This document shows positions 31,932-40,146 of a DNA stretch of 64,000 nucleotides, piece by piece. Both the position numbers and the translations under genes were made by a program. The notes below the pieces were generated by a model. The model was not told where the DNA came from. It worked only from the letters and a program-made list of their open reading frames with translations, and searched no databases. Every line of letters starts with the position of its first letter. Within the stretch, counting starts at the first letter, position 1. Source of the DNA: Bacteroidia bacterium (GTDB taxonomy: Bacteria > Bacteroidota > Bacteroidia > NS11-12g > UBA955); contig JAMNXP010000009.1 in the NCBI GenBank assembly GCA_023653095.1, positions 1 through 64,000 on the forward strand, given 5' to 3'.

Positions 31932-31947
31932 TGTGATAATTATCACA
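31932..31947. promoter_or_regulatory. Perfect palindromic Crp/Fnr-type site upstream of soxB-like gene
   Basis: TGTGA-taatta-TCACA, a 16-nt perfect palindrome about 90 nt upstream of the soxB-like start and touching the tatD stop. Strongest of three such sites in the sulfur cluster. Confidence 0.6.
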
Positions 31948-32710
31948 CACCAAAAAGCTGCACTGCATTTCTGGACGTCACCTCTGCCACTTGCAACAGA
32001 CTTTCTCCCGTAATATCAGCCACTTTCTCAGCCACATATCTAGTGTACGAGGGTTCATTGCGCTTACCTCTATAAGGCACAGGCGCCAAATAAGGACTGT
32101 CAGTTTCCAGTACCAACTTCTCTAGGCCTAGCTCACTCACCACTTGAGCTATCCCCGCATTTTTGAAGGTCACTACTCCGCCAATTCCCAAATAAAAACC
32201 CAACTTGATGATTTCATCGGCCAACTCCTTACTCTCAGAAAAGCAATGAAACACCCCTTGTACCTTTCCTTTATAAGGTTTTAGTACTTTTATCACTTCC
32301 TGGGTTGCGTTCCGAGTATGTAAAGACATGGCCAGGCCTTTTTCAATGGCCCATTCTATTTGGATATTCAAAGATTCCTCTTGCCAAGCTTGCGTAGATT
32401 TATCCCAATACAAATCCATGCCCGTTTCCCCAACTCCCACATATTTCCGCTTATCGAACCATGCATGCATGATTTCTAAGTCTTTCTTAAAATCTTCTTT
32501 TACATAGCACGGATGAAGTCCCATCATCGAAAAACAATTTTCAGGATGCTGATCTTCCAAGTCATGCATCACCCCTATACTGTCCATATCAATGTTGGGA
32601 AGTAAAATTCTATTCACCCCATTTTCGATGCTTTTCGCTACCGCGGATGCTCTATCTTCATTGAACTCTTCACTGTACAAATGACAATGAGTGTCTACCA
32701 ATTTCACCAC
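31943..32710 (-). CDS. tatD: TatD family metal-dependent hydrolase
   Basis: 255-residue TIM-barrel nuclease/hydrolase. Metal ligands: DTHCHLYSEEF (HxH), VGVGETGMDLYW (Glu), SLHTRNA and VFHCFSES (His), LETDSPYLAPVPYRGKRNEPS (Asp). Acts on DNA or D-aminoacyl compounds in the family. Overlaps the enoyl-CoA hydratase gene by 7 nt, so it belongs to the comEC-ech-tatD unit rather than the sulfur cluster. Confidence 0.93.
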   Translation of the reverse strand: MVKLVDTHCHLYSEEFNEDRASAVAKSIENGVNRILLPNIDMDSIGVMHDLEDQHPENCFSMMGLHPCYVKEDFKKDLEIMHAWFDKRKYVGVGETGMDLYWDKSTQAWQEESLNIQIEWAIEKGLAMSLHTRNATQEVIKVLKPYKGKVQGVFHCFSESKELADEIIKLGFYLGIGGVVTFKNAGIAQVVSELGLEKLVLETDSPYLAPVPYRGKRNEPSYTRYVAEKVADITGESLLQVAEVTSRNAVQLFGV

Positions 32711-33474
32711 GAAATTTTCTCCTTATTTAAAAATGCCGATACCCCTTTTTGACAATCATCGGTTTTACGAGCCAAAGCATTTTGCTCGGCTGCATAACTT
32801 AATGATTCATTCCAATCTGTGGGCATATTTCTCATCATATTTTTGATTCTCGAAGTCGATTCAGAGCTCACCGTCTTCAACAACTGTGCAGCAAAATCAT
32901 GCACTTTTGCACCCACATTTTCCTCTACTGCATACACCAATCCATCTTTTAGGGCTTTATCTGCCGAGAAAATTTGAGCCGTCAACAACCATTCGTTCAT
33001 CTGGTTTTGGTTTAACTTTTCTTTCAAATACACCATAACTAAGGCCGGAATAAAACCAATCCGAGCCTCCGTATATCCAAAAGTAGAATCTGGGGTTGCA
33101 AAACAAAAATCTGCCAAAAATGCGAGTCCACATCCTCCGGCAAGAGCCGGGCCCTCCACCTGAGATACCGTGATCTTTGGCGAATGGTAAATGAGTTCAA
33201 ACAAGTTCTTCAATCGGGTGGAATCTTCAATATTTTCTTGATGCGTGAACTGACTCAGAGAATTCAAGTAAGACAAATCTGCACCCGCACAAAAAGCACC
33301 TTCCTTCGACTTGAGGACAATCAAACGCACGGAATTGTCTTCATTCAACTCACTGAATGCGGCAGTCAATTCCATGACTAAATCGGGATTCAAGGCATTC
33401 CTTTTTTCAGGTCTGTTCATAATGACCTCCGCGATTGGGCCACTACGTTCCACTATTACCCATTGATTGCTCAT
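32704..33474 (-). CDS. Enoyl-CoA hydratase/isomerase family protein (methylglutaconyl-CoA hydratase type)
   Basis: 256 residues from ATG 33474 (the upstream start at 33486 overlaps comEC). Crotonase fold: MNRPEKRNALNPDL, GAFCAGADLSYL (oxyanion hole), GPALAGGCGLAFLADFCFA and FGYTEARIGFIPALV with a catalytic Glu. The pattern, especially SKEGAFCAGADLSYL and GFIPALV, recalls the leucine-degradation methylglutaconyl-CoA hydratase of Bacteroidota, but substrate is not proven. 2 nt after comEC. Confidence 0.88.
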   Translation of the reverse strand: MSNQWVIVERSGPIAEVIMNRPEKRNALNPDLVMELTAAFSELNEDNSVRLIVLKSKEGAFCAGADLSYLNSLSQFTHQENIEDSTRLKNLFELIYHSPKITVSQVEGPALAGGCGLAFLADFCFATPDSTFGYTEARIGFIPALVMVYLKEKLNQNQMNEWLLTAQIFSADKALKDGLVYAVEENVGAKVHDFAAQLLKTVSSESTSRIKNMMRNMPTDWNESLSYAAEQNALARKTDDCQKGVSAFLNKEKISW

Positions 33475-33476
33475 AA

Positions 33477-34973
33477 TTAACTGCAAATATACAATGCAAT
33501 GCTGTACTCAACGCTCAACAGAAAGAGAGCAAGTAGGCAAAGATGTTTCCAAAAAGCTATTTTCTCTTCGCGATAAAACGTCCAAAAAACAACCACTAAA
33601 AGAAGCAACAAAAATTCCGTCCATCCCCATTGAGGACTGTAAAGATTGAAACTGGGAAGGTGCGAAAACCGAAGCATCAACGCATCCATCAAATCAATAA
33701 ATGCATTAACGCAGCAGGCAAAATACTGTAGTAAAAAGTCACTAAATCCCAAGATAAAAAAGATGACATAACCGTAGATTAGCCAATTAAAAAAAGGCAT
33801 GAGCAAGAGATTCCCTACCAAAAACCACAACGACAACTGCTCAAACTCCTTGAATATAACAGGAATAGTGGTCAGGGTGCAGATGATTGACACCACCACC
33901 GTATTGCAAAACCACTGTACCAAGGAATGAGATTCCTCAAACCGCCTCAAATAATCGGGCACCAAGAAGACTATGCCCCACATGGCCATGAGTGAAAGTT
34001 GAAATCCAAGATCAAAAAGCACCAGTGGATCCCCCAAAAGGTAAATGAACAATACCGAAAAATACACATCTGCGCCTCTCACTCTTCGAGAAAAGACTGA
34101 TTTTGCCAACACCATCAACGTCAGCGATATTGCCGCTCTAACTACAGGCGGAGACATGGGTGTCAAGTAAGTATAAACCCACACCAAGGGTAAAAGGAGC
34201 CAGCGATACTTGGCGACTTTTCGGTTGCGCTTTTCAAAAAAAGTAAAAGGCCAACTCAACAAATTAAAAACCAAAGCCAAATGCATTCCGGAAACAGAAA
34301 TCACATGAGCCAAACCCAATTTTTGAAAGGCCAATTTGTCTGATTTCTCGAGCTCTGAACGCTCCCCCCAAATCAAAGCTAAGTACCAAGCATGGGCCTT
34401 AGGTTTTAAATATTTCTTACTAAGGCCAAAAATCCTGCTCAAAATTTGGAGCTTGAGAGAGTTTAGAGGGGAGAGTGAAGAGTTGAGAGTGTAGGGTGGA
34501 GAGTGGAGAGTGTAAAGGGGAGAGTTGAGAGTTGAGTGGGGAGAGTTTAGAGTTGAGAGGTATTTCTGGGGATGAATTAAAAAAGTCTGATTTGAGCTGA
34601 AGCATTCGTCATATTTTACAGCAAGATCCCCCTCGCATTTCACCCATTTATGATCTTCAAAAATCACCCATTTTACCTCAACCATTTTCGGATTCCCGAT
34701 GGCTTGAACCATCAAGGCACGAGCGTTTGCCAGTTTTAAATAGAACAACTGCTCACGTTGATTTTTCAAAAGTAACAGTCCAAATCCAACAGAAAAAAAT
34801 CCCAAGAAAATAGCTACAATCCTACATTTGACCAACCAAAGCACCACCACCGCGGGTGGCAACAACCAAAAGAAAGTTGTCAATGCGGGTTGAATTACTC
34901 GTGCTGCAACAATGCCCAAAATGAGCATGAGCGCGGGAACGGCTAAAGGATATTTTAAATCGAACCTCAACAT
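33477..34973 (-). CDS. comEC: ComEC/Rec2 family competence protein carrying an in-frame heptamer repeat
   Basis: Inner-membrane channel for DNA uptake in natural transformation. 498 residues: N-terminal helices (YPLAVPALMLILGIVAARVI, TTFFWLLPPAVVVLWLV), a DUF4131-like soluble part, then the competence domain beginning GLAHVISVSGMHLALVFNLLSWPF with many helices. The C-terminal metallo-beta-lactamase nuclease domain of longer homologues is missing. Residues ~138-172 are five 7-residue repeats of the form TLNSPLS, encoded by 15 DNA heptamers; they sit between the soluble part and KLQILSRIFGLSKKYL and look foreign to the fold. Loss or gain of units not divisible by three would break the frame. 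Confidence 0.88.
   Translation of the reverse strand: MLRFDLKYPLAVPALMLILGIVAARVIQPALTTFFWLLPPAVVVLWLVKCRIVAIFLGFFSVGFGLLLLKNQREQLFYLKLANARALMVQAIGNPKMVEVKWVIFEDHKWVKCEGDLAVKYDECFSSNQTFLIHPQKYLSTLNSPHSTLNSPLYTLHSPPYTLNSSLSPLNSLKLQILSRIFGLSKKYLKPKAHAWYLALIWGERSELEKSDKLAFQKLGLAHVISVSGMHLALVFNLLSWPFTFFEKRNRKVAKYRWLLLPLVWVYTYLTPMSPPVVRAAISLTLMVLAKSVFSRRVRGADVYFSVLFIYLLGDPLVLFDLGFQLSLMAMWGIVFLVPDYLRRFEESHSLVQWFCNTVVVSIICTLTTIPVIFKEFEQLSLWFLVGNLLLMPFFNWLIYGYVIFFILGFSDFLLQYFACCVNAFIDLMDALMLRFSHLPSFNLYSPQWGWTEFLLLLLVVVFWTFYREEKIAFWKHLCLLALFLLSVEYSIALYICS
34457..34561 (-). repeat. 15 heptamers inside comEC
   Basis: Fifteen 7-nt units (plus strand gagagtt, gagagtg, tagaggg, aagagtt and near variants), 105 nt, an exact multiple of 21, so the comEC frame is kept. 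On the minus strand they read five repeats of TLNSPxS. Confidence 0.95.
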
Positions 34974-35031
34974 GTCTCTTTCACAAATGCAGATTTCACT
35001 GCGAAACGGAAAGAGCCTTGTTTGCAGGTGC

Positions 35032-35796
35032 TTACATCATCTTGCGCAAGTTGCGTTTCAAGTCGCTGGCTGATTCATCGCGGCGCTTCCAATCAAAGCG
35101 TTGATACCAAGAATCAAACACGTCTTCTCTTTCATCTCCTGGCTGAGCCAGAATCATTTCACAGATAAAGGTGGTAAATTTCTGCATATCTCCGCCAAAA
35201 AGGAAATTGGCAAATTCAAACCTTCTGGAGAGAGAGAACATAGAAAGTACTTCGTTGGCTTTCTTGATGGCATCTGGAGTGATTTCTTTGGATGCCGGAG
35301 CAATAGAATCAGCATCACTTTGATTTTCAATTGATTCAGAGTCCTGTTTCTTGATAACCAATTCAATTCCGCTGGATTTTTGCTCTTCAAAAACAGGAAT
35401 TTCTTCCTCTTCAATCACCAATTCATCTTCCATTTCGGGCTCAAATCCAAACAAACTCGGTTGCGAATTATGCAAATCTTCCTGCACTTTTTCTTCAACG
35501 GGTTCTTCAACCGGCTCTTCAACCACCTCTTTAACAGGAGCTTCAACCCAGGTATCCACATAAGACTCAACAATTACCTCAGGCTCCACAGCAGCTTCCA
35601 AATTCACAGGAGGCTCAACAACCGCTTCATGCACCGCTTCGCGGCCCACCGCTATCAGCTCCATGTCGGTTTCTAAATAAAGCTGTGCAGAAAAAAGTTT
35701 TATCTTGCCCAAAACTTCGCCACTTCCTTGATTGTGTTGGAGTTCCTCGTTCAACAATTGCAAGGTGCCGATGATTTCGTGGATTCGCGGATTCAT
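35032..35796 (-). CDS. Hypothetical acidic protein with conserved C-terminal helical domain
   Basis: 254 residues, no signal peptide. The N-terminal ~60 residues (MNPRIHEIIGTLQLLNEELQH) look helical; residues ~60-150 are Glu/Val/Pro-rich and repetitive (VEEPVEEPVEEK); the C-terminal ~80 residues (DAIKKANEVLSMFSLSRRFEFANFLFGGDMQKFTTFICEMI ... WYQRFDWKRRDESASDLKRNLRKMM) form a compact basic helical domain I associate with conserved Bacteroidota hypotheticals. Divergent from thymidine kinase. Function unknown. Confidence 0.8.
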   Translation of the reverse strand: MNPRIHEIIGTLQLLNEELQHNQGSGEVLGKIKLFSAQLYLETDMELIAVGREAVHEAVVEPPVNLEAAVEPEVIVESYVDTWVEAPVKEVVEEPVEEPVEEKVQEDLHNSQPSLFGFEPEMEDELVIEEEEIPVFEEQKSSGIELVIKKQDSESIENQSDADSIAPASKEITPDAIKKANEVLSMFSLSRRFEFANFLFGGDMQKFTTFICEMILAQPGDEREDVFDSWYQRFDWKRRDESASDLKRNLRKMM

Positions 35797-35854
35797 GTTA
35801 TTAGGATATTATGAAAAATTTTCGGGAAATTTACGCCTCAATTCAATACCATTC

Positions 35855-36430
35855 ATGAGAGATTTTACACTAATTTTTGGGTGTATGTTTGCGGGGAAAA
35901 CCACGCATTTAATAGGGTTCTACAACGATAGTCCCCTAGATATCAACGAAAAATTAGTCGTTAAACCCCTCATCGACAACCGCTATTCCGAAGGAAAAGT
36001 GAGTTCGCATACCGGACTTCAAATGACCGGACACCGAATTTCAAAGGCCGAAGAGATTTTTCCACTCATCACGCCACAAATTAAAGAGGTATATATTGAT
36101 GAAGTTCAATTCCTAGGGCCCTACATCATTGAAGTCATTGGCGAAATGATGATGAACGGGGTGAGAGTGGTTGCTGCTGGACTAGATAAAGACTATTTGA
36201 ATCGCGACTTCGGTCCCATGAAATCCCTCAAAAAACTGGCCACCGAAAAAATTGAATTGAGCGCCAAATGCCACGTTTGCCAAAAAAGTGCCCACTTCAC
36301 CTACCGCACCAGCCTCACCGATGAGTTGGTTGTTGTTGGACACAACAATTCATACGAAGCCCGTTGCAAAGATCATTGGGTACAAGGCATGCTTGAAACC
36401 CAACGAATTACCAAAGAAGAATTGATTTAA
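35855..36430 (+). CDS. tdk: Thymidine kinase
   Basis: Salvage enzyme making dTMP from thymidine, type II family. 191 residues from ATG 35855; the longer frame back to 35732 is antisense to the neighbour and has no start signals. Walker A FGCMFAGKTTHL, Walker B-like YIDEVQFLG (Asp-Glu), a lasso loop, and zinc ligands CHVC plus a later Cys in ARCKDHW. Converges on the nfu gene with a 1-nt gap. Confidence 0.93.
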   Translation: MRDFTLIFGCMFAGKTTHLIGFYNDSPLDINEKLVVKPLIDNRYSEGKVSSHTGLQMTGHRISKAEEIFPLITPQIKEVYIDEVQFLGPYIIEVIGEMMMNGVRVVAAGLDKDYLNRDFGPMKSLKKLATEKIELSAKCHVCQKSAHFTYRTSLTDELVVVGHNNSYEARCKDHWVQGMLETQRITKEELI

Positions 36431-36431
36431 T

Positions 36432-36671
36432 TCATTGACCTTCCTTTAGGGCCGTAATTTTGCCCAAATCAGGAATGGATCTGCGAAGAGATTCTTCGAC
36501 GCCTGCGGTCATGGTCATTTCGCTCATGGAACAACTGCTACAAGCACCCGTCAATCTCAATACAACATCTCTATTTTCTTGTATTTCAACCAATTCAACA
36601 TCTCCACCATCAGCCTGTAAATAGGGTCTTATGGTTTCGAGAACGGCTTCAATTTGTTGAGATAATTGCAT
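36432..36671 (-). CDS. NifU-type Fe-S scaffold (Nfu)
   Basis: 79 residues: VLETIRPYLQADGGDVELVEI and LTGACSSCSMSEMTMTAGVE, with the CxxC that holds a 4Fe-4S cluster between two subunits. Delivers clusters to apo-enzymes. Directly downstream (1 nt) of the Mrp gene, another cluster carrier, so they act together. Confidence 0.93.
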   Translation of the reverse strand: MQLSQQIEAVLETIRPYLQADGGDVELVEIQENRDVVLRLTGACSSCSMSEMTMTAGVEESLRRSIPDLGKITALKEGQ

Positions 36672-36672
36672 A

Positions 36673-37728
36673 TCACAAAGATACGGATTTTAAACTAATT
36701 TGTCTTGCAACCTCTCCCGCCAAAGCCAAATACGGCTTCATGATTTCCAAGTCAAAATCCCAATTCCCTTGATCTGCAGCCAATCCTATTCCGGTTCTCA
36801 ATGGCAACTCTCCTAAAAAGGGAATCCCAAATTCAGATGCCAATTTCTGTCCCCCGCCTTCACCAAAAATATGGTATTTTTTAGTGGGCTCATCGTCTGG
36901 AACGAAGTACGACATATTCTCAACCACTCCCAAAATGGGCTTAGCAATGCTGTCAAGTTGGAACATATCGATGGCACGTCGGGCATCGGTCAAAGCCATT
37001 TCTTGAGGGGTAGTCACTACTACAATTCCCGACAAAGGTGCCTGCTGCGCCAGTGTGATTTGAACGTCGCCGGTTCCCGGAGGAAGATCAATCACCAAAT
37101 AGTCTAGCTCACCCCAATCAACATCATTCAGGAATTGTCTGAACGCCGAAGAGATCATGGGTCCACGCCAAACCACCGCCTGTCCTGGGGCCGTCATAAA
37201 ACCTATGCTCAACAATTTCAACCCGTGAGATTCGATGGGCTTCATCACGTTTTTACCGTTGATTTCTACCATTTCAGGGGCTTGATGAACTTTAAATAGC
37301 GTAGGAATGCTCGGTCCGTAAATGTCTGCATCAAGAAGTCCAACTTTAGCTCCCAATTTTGAAAGTGCCAATGCCAAGGTAGCAGATACGGTACTCTTGC
37401 CCACGCCTCCTTTGCCAGATGCCACTGCAATGACCTGCTTCACACCGCTCAGCGTATCAGAAGTGCGTTCATTTTGAACCACCCTGCTGGTAGCATTTAC
37501 GTGCACCTCTGCATTTTGATCTACCATATAAACCACCGCGTTTTTGCAGGCCGACACCATGGCGTCTTTCATGGGGCACGCCGGAGTGGTTAATACCAAA
37601 TCAAACGCAACGGTTAACCCATCGATGTTTAAATTTTCAATCATGCCCAAGGTCACCACATCTTTGTGAAGATCTGGGTCATCAACGTGCGACAATGCTT
37701 TTAAAACGGCTTCTTGTGTAATACTCAT
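36673..37728 (-). CDS. apbC: Mrp/ApbC-type Fe-S cluster carrier ATPase
   Basis: 351 residues. An N-terminal DUF59/MIP18 domain (VLKALSHVDDPDLHKDVVTLGMI ... PACPMKDAMVSAC) is followed by a P-loop NTPase with VASGKGGVGKSTVSATLALAL, DADIYGPSIPTLF, WRGPMISSAFRQF and LVIDLPPGTGDVQITLAQ. Carries Fe-S clusters in the cytoplasm. The usual C-terminal CxxC of the cluster site is not seen. Overlaps the small membrane gene upstream by 4 nt. Confidence 0.93.
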   Translation of the reverse strand: MSITQEAVLKALSHVDDPDLHKDVVTLGMIENLNIDGLTVAFDLVLTTPACPMKDAMVSACKNAVVYMVDQNAEVHVNATSRVVQNERTSDTLSGVKQVIAVASGKGGVGKSTVSATLALALSKLGAKVGLLDADIYGPSIPTLFKVHQAPEMVEINGKNVMKPIESHGLKLLSIGFMTAPGQAVVWRGPMISSAFRQFLNDVDWGELDYLVIDLPPGTGDVQITLAQQAPLSGIVVVTTPQEMALTDARRAIDMFQLDSIAKPILGVVENMSYFVPDDEPTKKYHIFGEGGGQKLASEFGIPFLGELPLRTGIGLAADQGNWDFDLEIMKPYLALAGEVARQISLKSVSL

Positions 37729-38015
37729 GATTGTTTTCTCCTAAAAATTCGGCGGAAAAATCGCTTTTCGAACTCCCAAAAATACTTTCCCTGTCCAAAA
37801 ATGAAACCATAAATGAGCAGAATCAAGTTGTAAATGGGCAAGATGGCTACATAATATACCAAATCAAACCACCAATGGTCGCCCATCATGGGCTGAATGA
37901 ACTTCTTGATGTATACCACCGTTGAACCGGTCAGCGCAAACACCACCAAGATTAAAACCACCTGCAGCGTTGAATCTACCTTCCAGCGTTCTTGTAATTT
38001 TTTGAGGAATCCCAC
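37725..38015 (-). CDS. Small membrane protein (DUF6787-like)
   Basis: 96 residues with two membrane helices (STLQVVLILVVFALTGSTVVYI and FDLVYYVAILPIYNLILLIYGFIFG) and a basic tail ending FFRRIFRRKQ. The shape and the GFIFGQGKYFWEFEKRFF tail match a conserved small Bacteroidota family I recall as DUF6787. First gene of the unit with mrp and nfu. Function unknown. Confidence 0.8.
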   Translation of the reverse strand: MGFLKKLQERWKVDSTLQVVLILVVFALTGSTVVYIKKFIQPMMGDHWWFDLVYYVAILPIYNLILLIYGFIFGQGKYFWEFEKRFFRRIFRRKQS

Positions 38016-38125
38016 AGCGCAAATTTACCTTCTTTTGGGGGACTTTTGGGGGACGAATCTCGCCGCATGACACAATCATGAAATTTTCAACGCGAGAACT
38101 CGACAAAATATCGACTTTTGCAGAT

Positions 38126-38854
38126 ATGAATCCATCTGAAAATCCATCGAAACTAAATCGACAGCTCATTTTATTTCCGCTTCCCATTGGCGACCTTAGT
38201 TTGGACGGATATTTCACCAACATCCACGGCGAAGCCGTAAAAAATACCAAAGTGTGGGTAGCTGAAAATGCGCGAACACTCAGAAGGTTCATCAGCAACT
38301 TGAAATTGGGCGTCATCATTGATGAATTGGTCATCTTTGAATTGGAACGCGGTTACGCCCTCCAAGACTTGGAAGACTTCCTCAATAAACACAAAAACGA
38401 ACCTCAAATTGGAGTGGTATCTGAAGCAGGAATTCCATGTATTGCCGATCCTGGAAACAGAATCGTGTCTTGGGCACACAGAACCCACCGGGTGGTTGTT
38501 CCTTTGGTGGGACCCAACAGCATCATCATGGCCATTCAGTCGAGTGGATTGAACGGACAACAATTCATTTTTCACGGGTATTTGCCGGTGAAGACCGAAG
38601 AATTCATTCCTTTTGTCAAATCTTTGTCAAACCCCGTTTGGAAAAAATACGCCCACACCTTCATTGAAACTCCTTACCGAAGCGATAAAACGGCTCAAGC
38701 CTTGATCAAATGGCTGCCGGTAGAGGCCAAATTAGCCATAGCTTTTGACCTCCACGGTGAAAATCAACAGATTTTGAGCCAAACCATTGGACAGTGGAAA
38801 AAAACGGGCATAGAAATAGGCAAATTGCCGTCGGTGTTTGTTGTAGGATTCTGA
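38126..38854 (+). CDS. RsmI-like SAM-dependent methyltransferase (tetrapyrrole-methylase fold)
   Basis: 242 residues from ATG 38126. Blocks: LFPLPIGDLSLDGYF (as PIGNLxD in RsmI), VWVAENARTLRRF, GVVSEAGIPCIADPGNRIV and VPLVGPNSIIMAIQSSGLNGQQFIFHGYLPVK. RsmI 2'-O-methylates C1402 of 16S rRNA. This protein is shorter than RsmI and has diverged motifs (EAGIP for DAGTP), a variant common in Bacteroidota, so rRNA methylation is likely but not certain. An upstream ATG at 38078 is less likely. Confidence 0.85.
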   Translation: MNPSENPSKLNRQLILFPLPIGDLSLDGYFTNIHGEAVKNTKVWVAENARTLRRFISNLKLGVIIDELVIFELERGYALQDLEDFLNKHKNEPQIGVVSEAGIPCIADPGNRIVSWAHRTHRVVVPLVGPNSIIMAIQSSGLNGQQFIFHGYLPVKTEEFIPFVKSLSNPVWKKYAHTFIETPYRSDKTAQALIKWLPVEAKLAIAFDLHGENQQILSQTIGQWKKTGIEIGKLPSVFVVGF

Positions 38855-38870
38855 AACTGGCTTAATTTTG
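38841..38870 (+). promoter_or_regulatory. Promoter of the SPT/CapA-like gene
   Basis: TTG (38841-38843), 19-nt spacer, TAATTTTG (38863-38870): a perfect Bacteroidota promoter, 19 nt before the ATG. Confidence 0.65.
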
Positions 38871-38889
38871 TAATAACATTAAAACTCGC

Positions 38890-40137
38890 ATGAAAGACAT
38901 CTTTGAAAAACTCTACGACAAAATGGGCCCTCTGGGCATGCACGCTGACGATGCTCATGGATATTTCACTTTCCCTAAGTTGGAAGGTCCAATTGGACCG
39001 AGAATGAAATTTCGCGGTGTAGAGAAGTTGAATTGGTCATTGAACAACTATTTAGGACTAGCCAATCACCCCGATGTCATGAAAGCCGATGCCGATGCCG
39101 CGGCGCAATTTGGTATGGCCTACCCCATGGGTGCTCGCATGATGAGCGGAAATAGCGATTATCACGAACAATTGGAAAAAGATTTGGCCGACTTCATCAA
39201 GAAGCCCGATGTGATTTTATTGAACTACGGGTATCAAGGTGTGTTGAGTGCTATCGATGCTCTAGTAGATAGACACGACGTGATTGTGTATGATGCTGAA
39301 TCTCATGCTTGCATCATTGATGGACTTAGACTTCACGTAGGAAAGCGCTTTGTTTTCCAACACAATGATATTGAGAGCTGCGAAAAACAGCTGGTTCGCG
39401 CCACTAAATTGGCTGAACAAACCGGCGGTGGTGTGATGGTTATTACCGAAGGTGTTTTTGGGATGAGCGGATCTCAAGGAAAATTGAAAGAAATTGTTGC
39501 TCTCAAGGAAAAATACAACTTCCGCCTATTTGTTGACGATGCTCACGGATTTGGAACCATGGGTGAAACAGGTGCAGGTACCGGCGAAGAGCAGCGTTGC
39601 ATGGATGGAATAGACATTTATTTCTCCACCTTCGCAAAATCCATGGCTGGAATTGGAGCATTCATTGGCTCTGAACCCCATGTGATCAAATTCTTGCGCT
39701 ACAACATGCGCTCTCAGATATACGCAAAAGCCCTTCCCATGCCCATGGTGGTAGGTTCTATCAAGCGTCTTGAAATGATTCGCACCCAACCTGAACACAA
39801 AGAAAAACTTTGGACCATCGTCAGAGCCTTGCAGTCTGGATTGAAAGAAGCCGGCTTCAACATTGGTGTAACCACCACTCCTGTGACTCCCGTACTTCTG
39901 AACGGAACCATTCCCGAAGCAACCCACTTGACCTTCGACTTAAGAGAGAACTACAACATCTTCTGCAGTATTGTGGTTTACCCTGTGGTGCCCAAAGGTG
40001 TAATTATGTTGCGCTTAATTCCCACCGCAGTGCATACCCTCGAAGACGTGGAAACCACAATTAACGCGTTTAAATCCATTAAAAACAAATTGGACATTGG
40101 CGAATATCGCAAAGACCAATTGGCTACTGCTCACTAA
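38890..40137 (+). CDS. Alpha-oxoamine synthase: serine palmitoyltransferase- or CapA-like
   Basis: 415-residue PLP enzyme joining an acyl-CoA to an amino acid. SLNNYLGLANHPDV, YPMGARMMSGNSDYHEQLE, DAESHACIIDGLRLH, VDDAHGFGTMGETGAG and the PLP-lysine in YFSTFAKSMAGIGAF are all present. With serine it starts sphingolipid synthesis; with cysteate (as Chryseobacterium CapA) it starts sulfonolipid (capnine) synthesis. Both classes share these motifs and I cannot choose. Its own promoter lies directly upstream. Together with olsF it suggests a membrane rich in non-phosphate lipids. Confidence 0.88.
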   Translation: MKDIFEKLYDKMGPLGMHADDAHGYFTFPKLEGPIGPRMKFRGVEKLNWSLNNYLGLANHPDVMKADADAAAQFGMAYPMGARMMSGNSDYHEQLEKDLADFIKKPDVILLNYGYQGVLSAIDALVDRHDVIVYDAESHACIIDGLRLHVGKRFVFQHNDIESCEKQLVRATKLAEQTGGGVMVITEGVFGMSGSQGKLKEIVALKEKYNFRLFVDDAHGFGTMGETGAGTGEEQRCMDGIDIYFSTFAKSMAGIGAFIGSEPHVIKFLRYNMRSQIYAKALPMPMVVGSIKRLEMIRTQPEHKEKLWTIVRALQSGLKEAGFNIGVTTTPVTPVLLNGTIPEATHLTFDLRENYNIFCSIVVYPVVPKGVIMLRLIPTAVHTLEDVETTINAFKSIKNKLDIGEYRKDQLATAH

Positions 40138-40146
40138 CATTGCGGG

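Noticed and set aside
34420-34605. Small minus-strand ORF over the heptamers
   Set aside because: Another frame of the repeat within comEC; any frame of a stop-free repeat is open.
35732-35854. N-terminal extension of thymidine kinase
   Set aside because: Antisense to the hypothetical gene at 35032-35796 and without a start signal; the family starts at the ATG at 35855.
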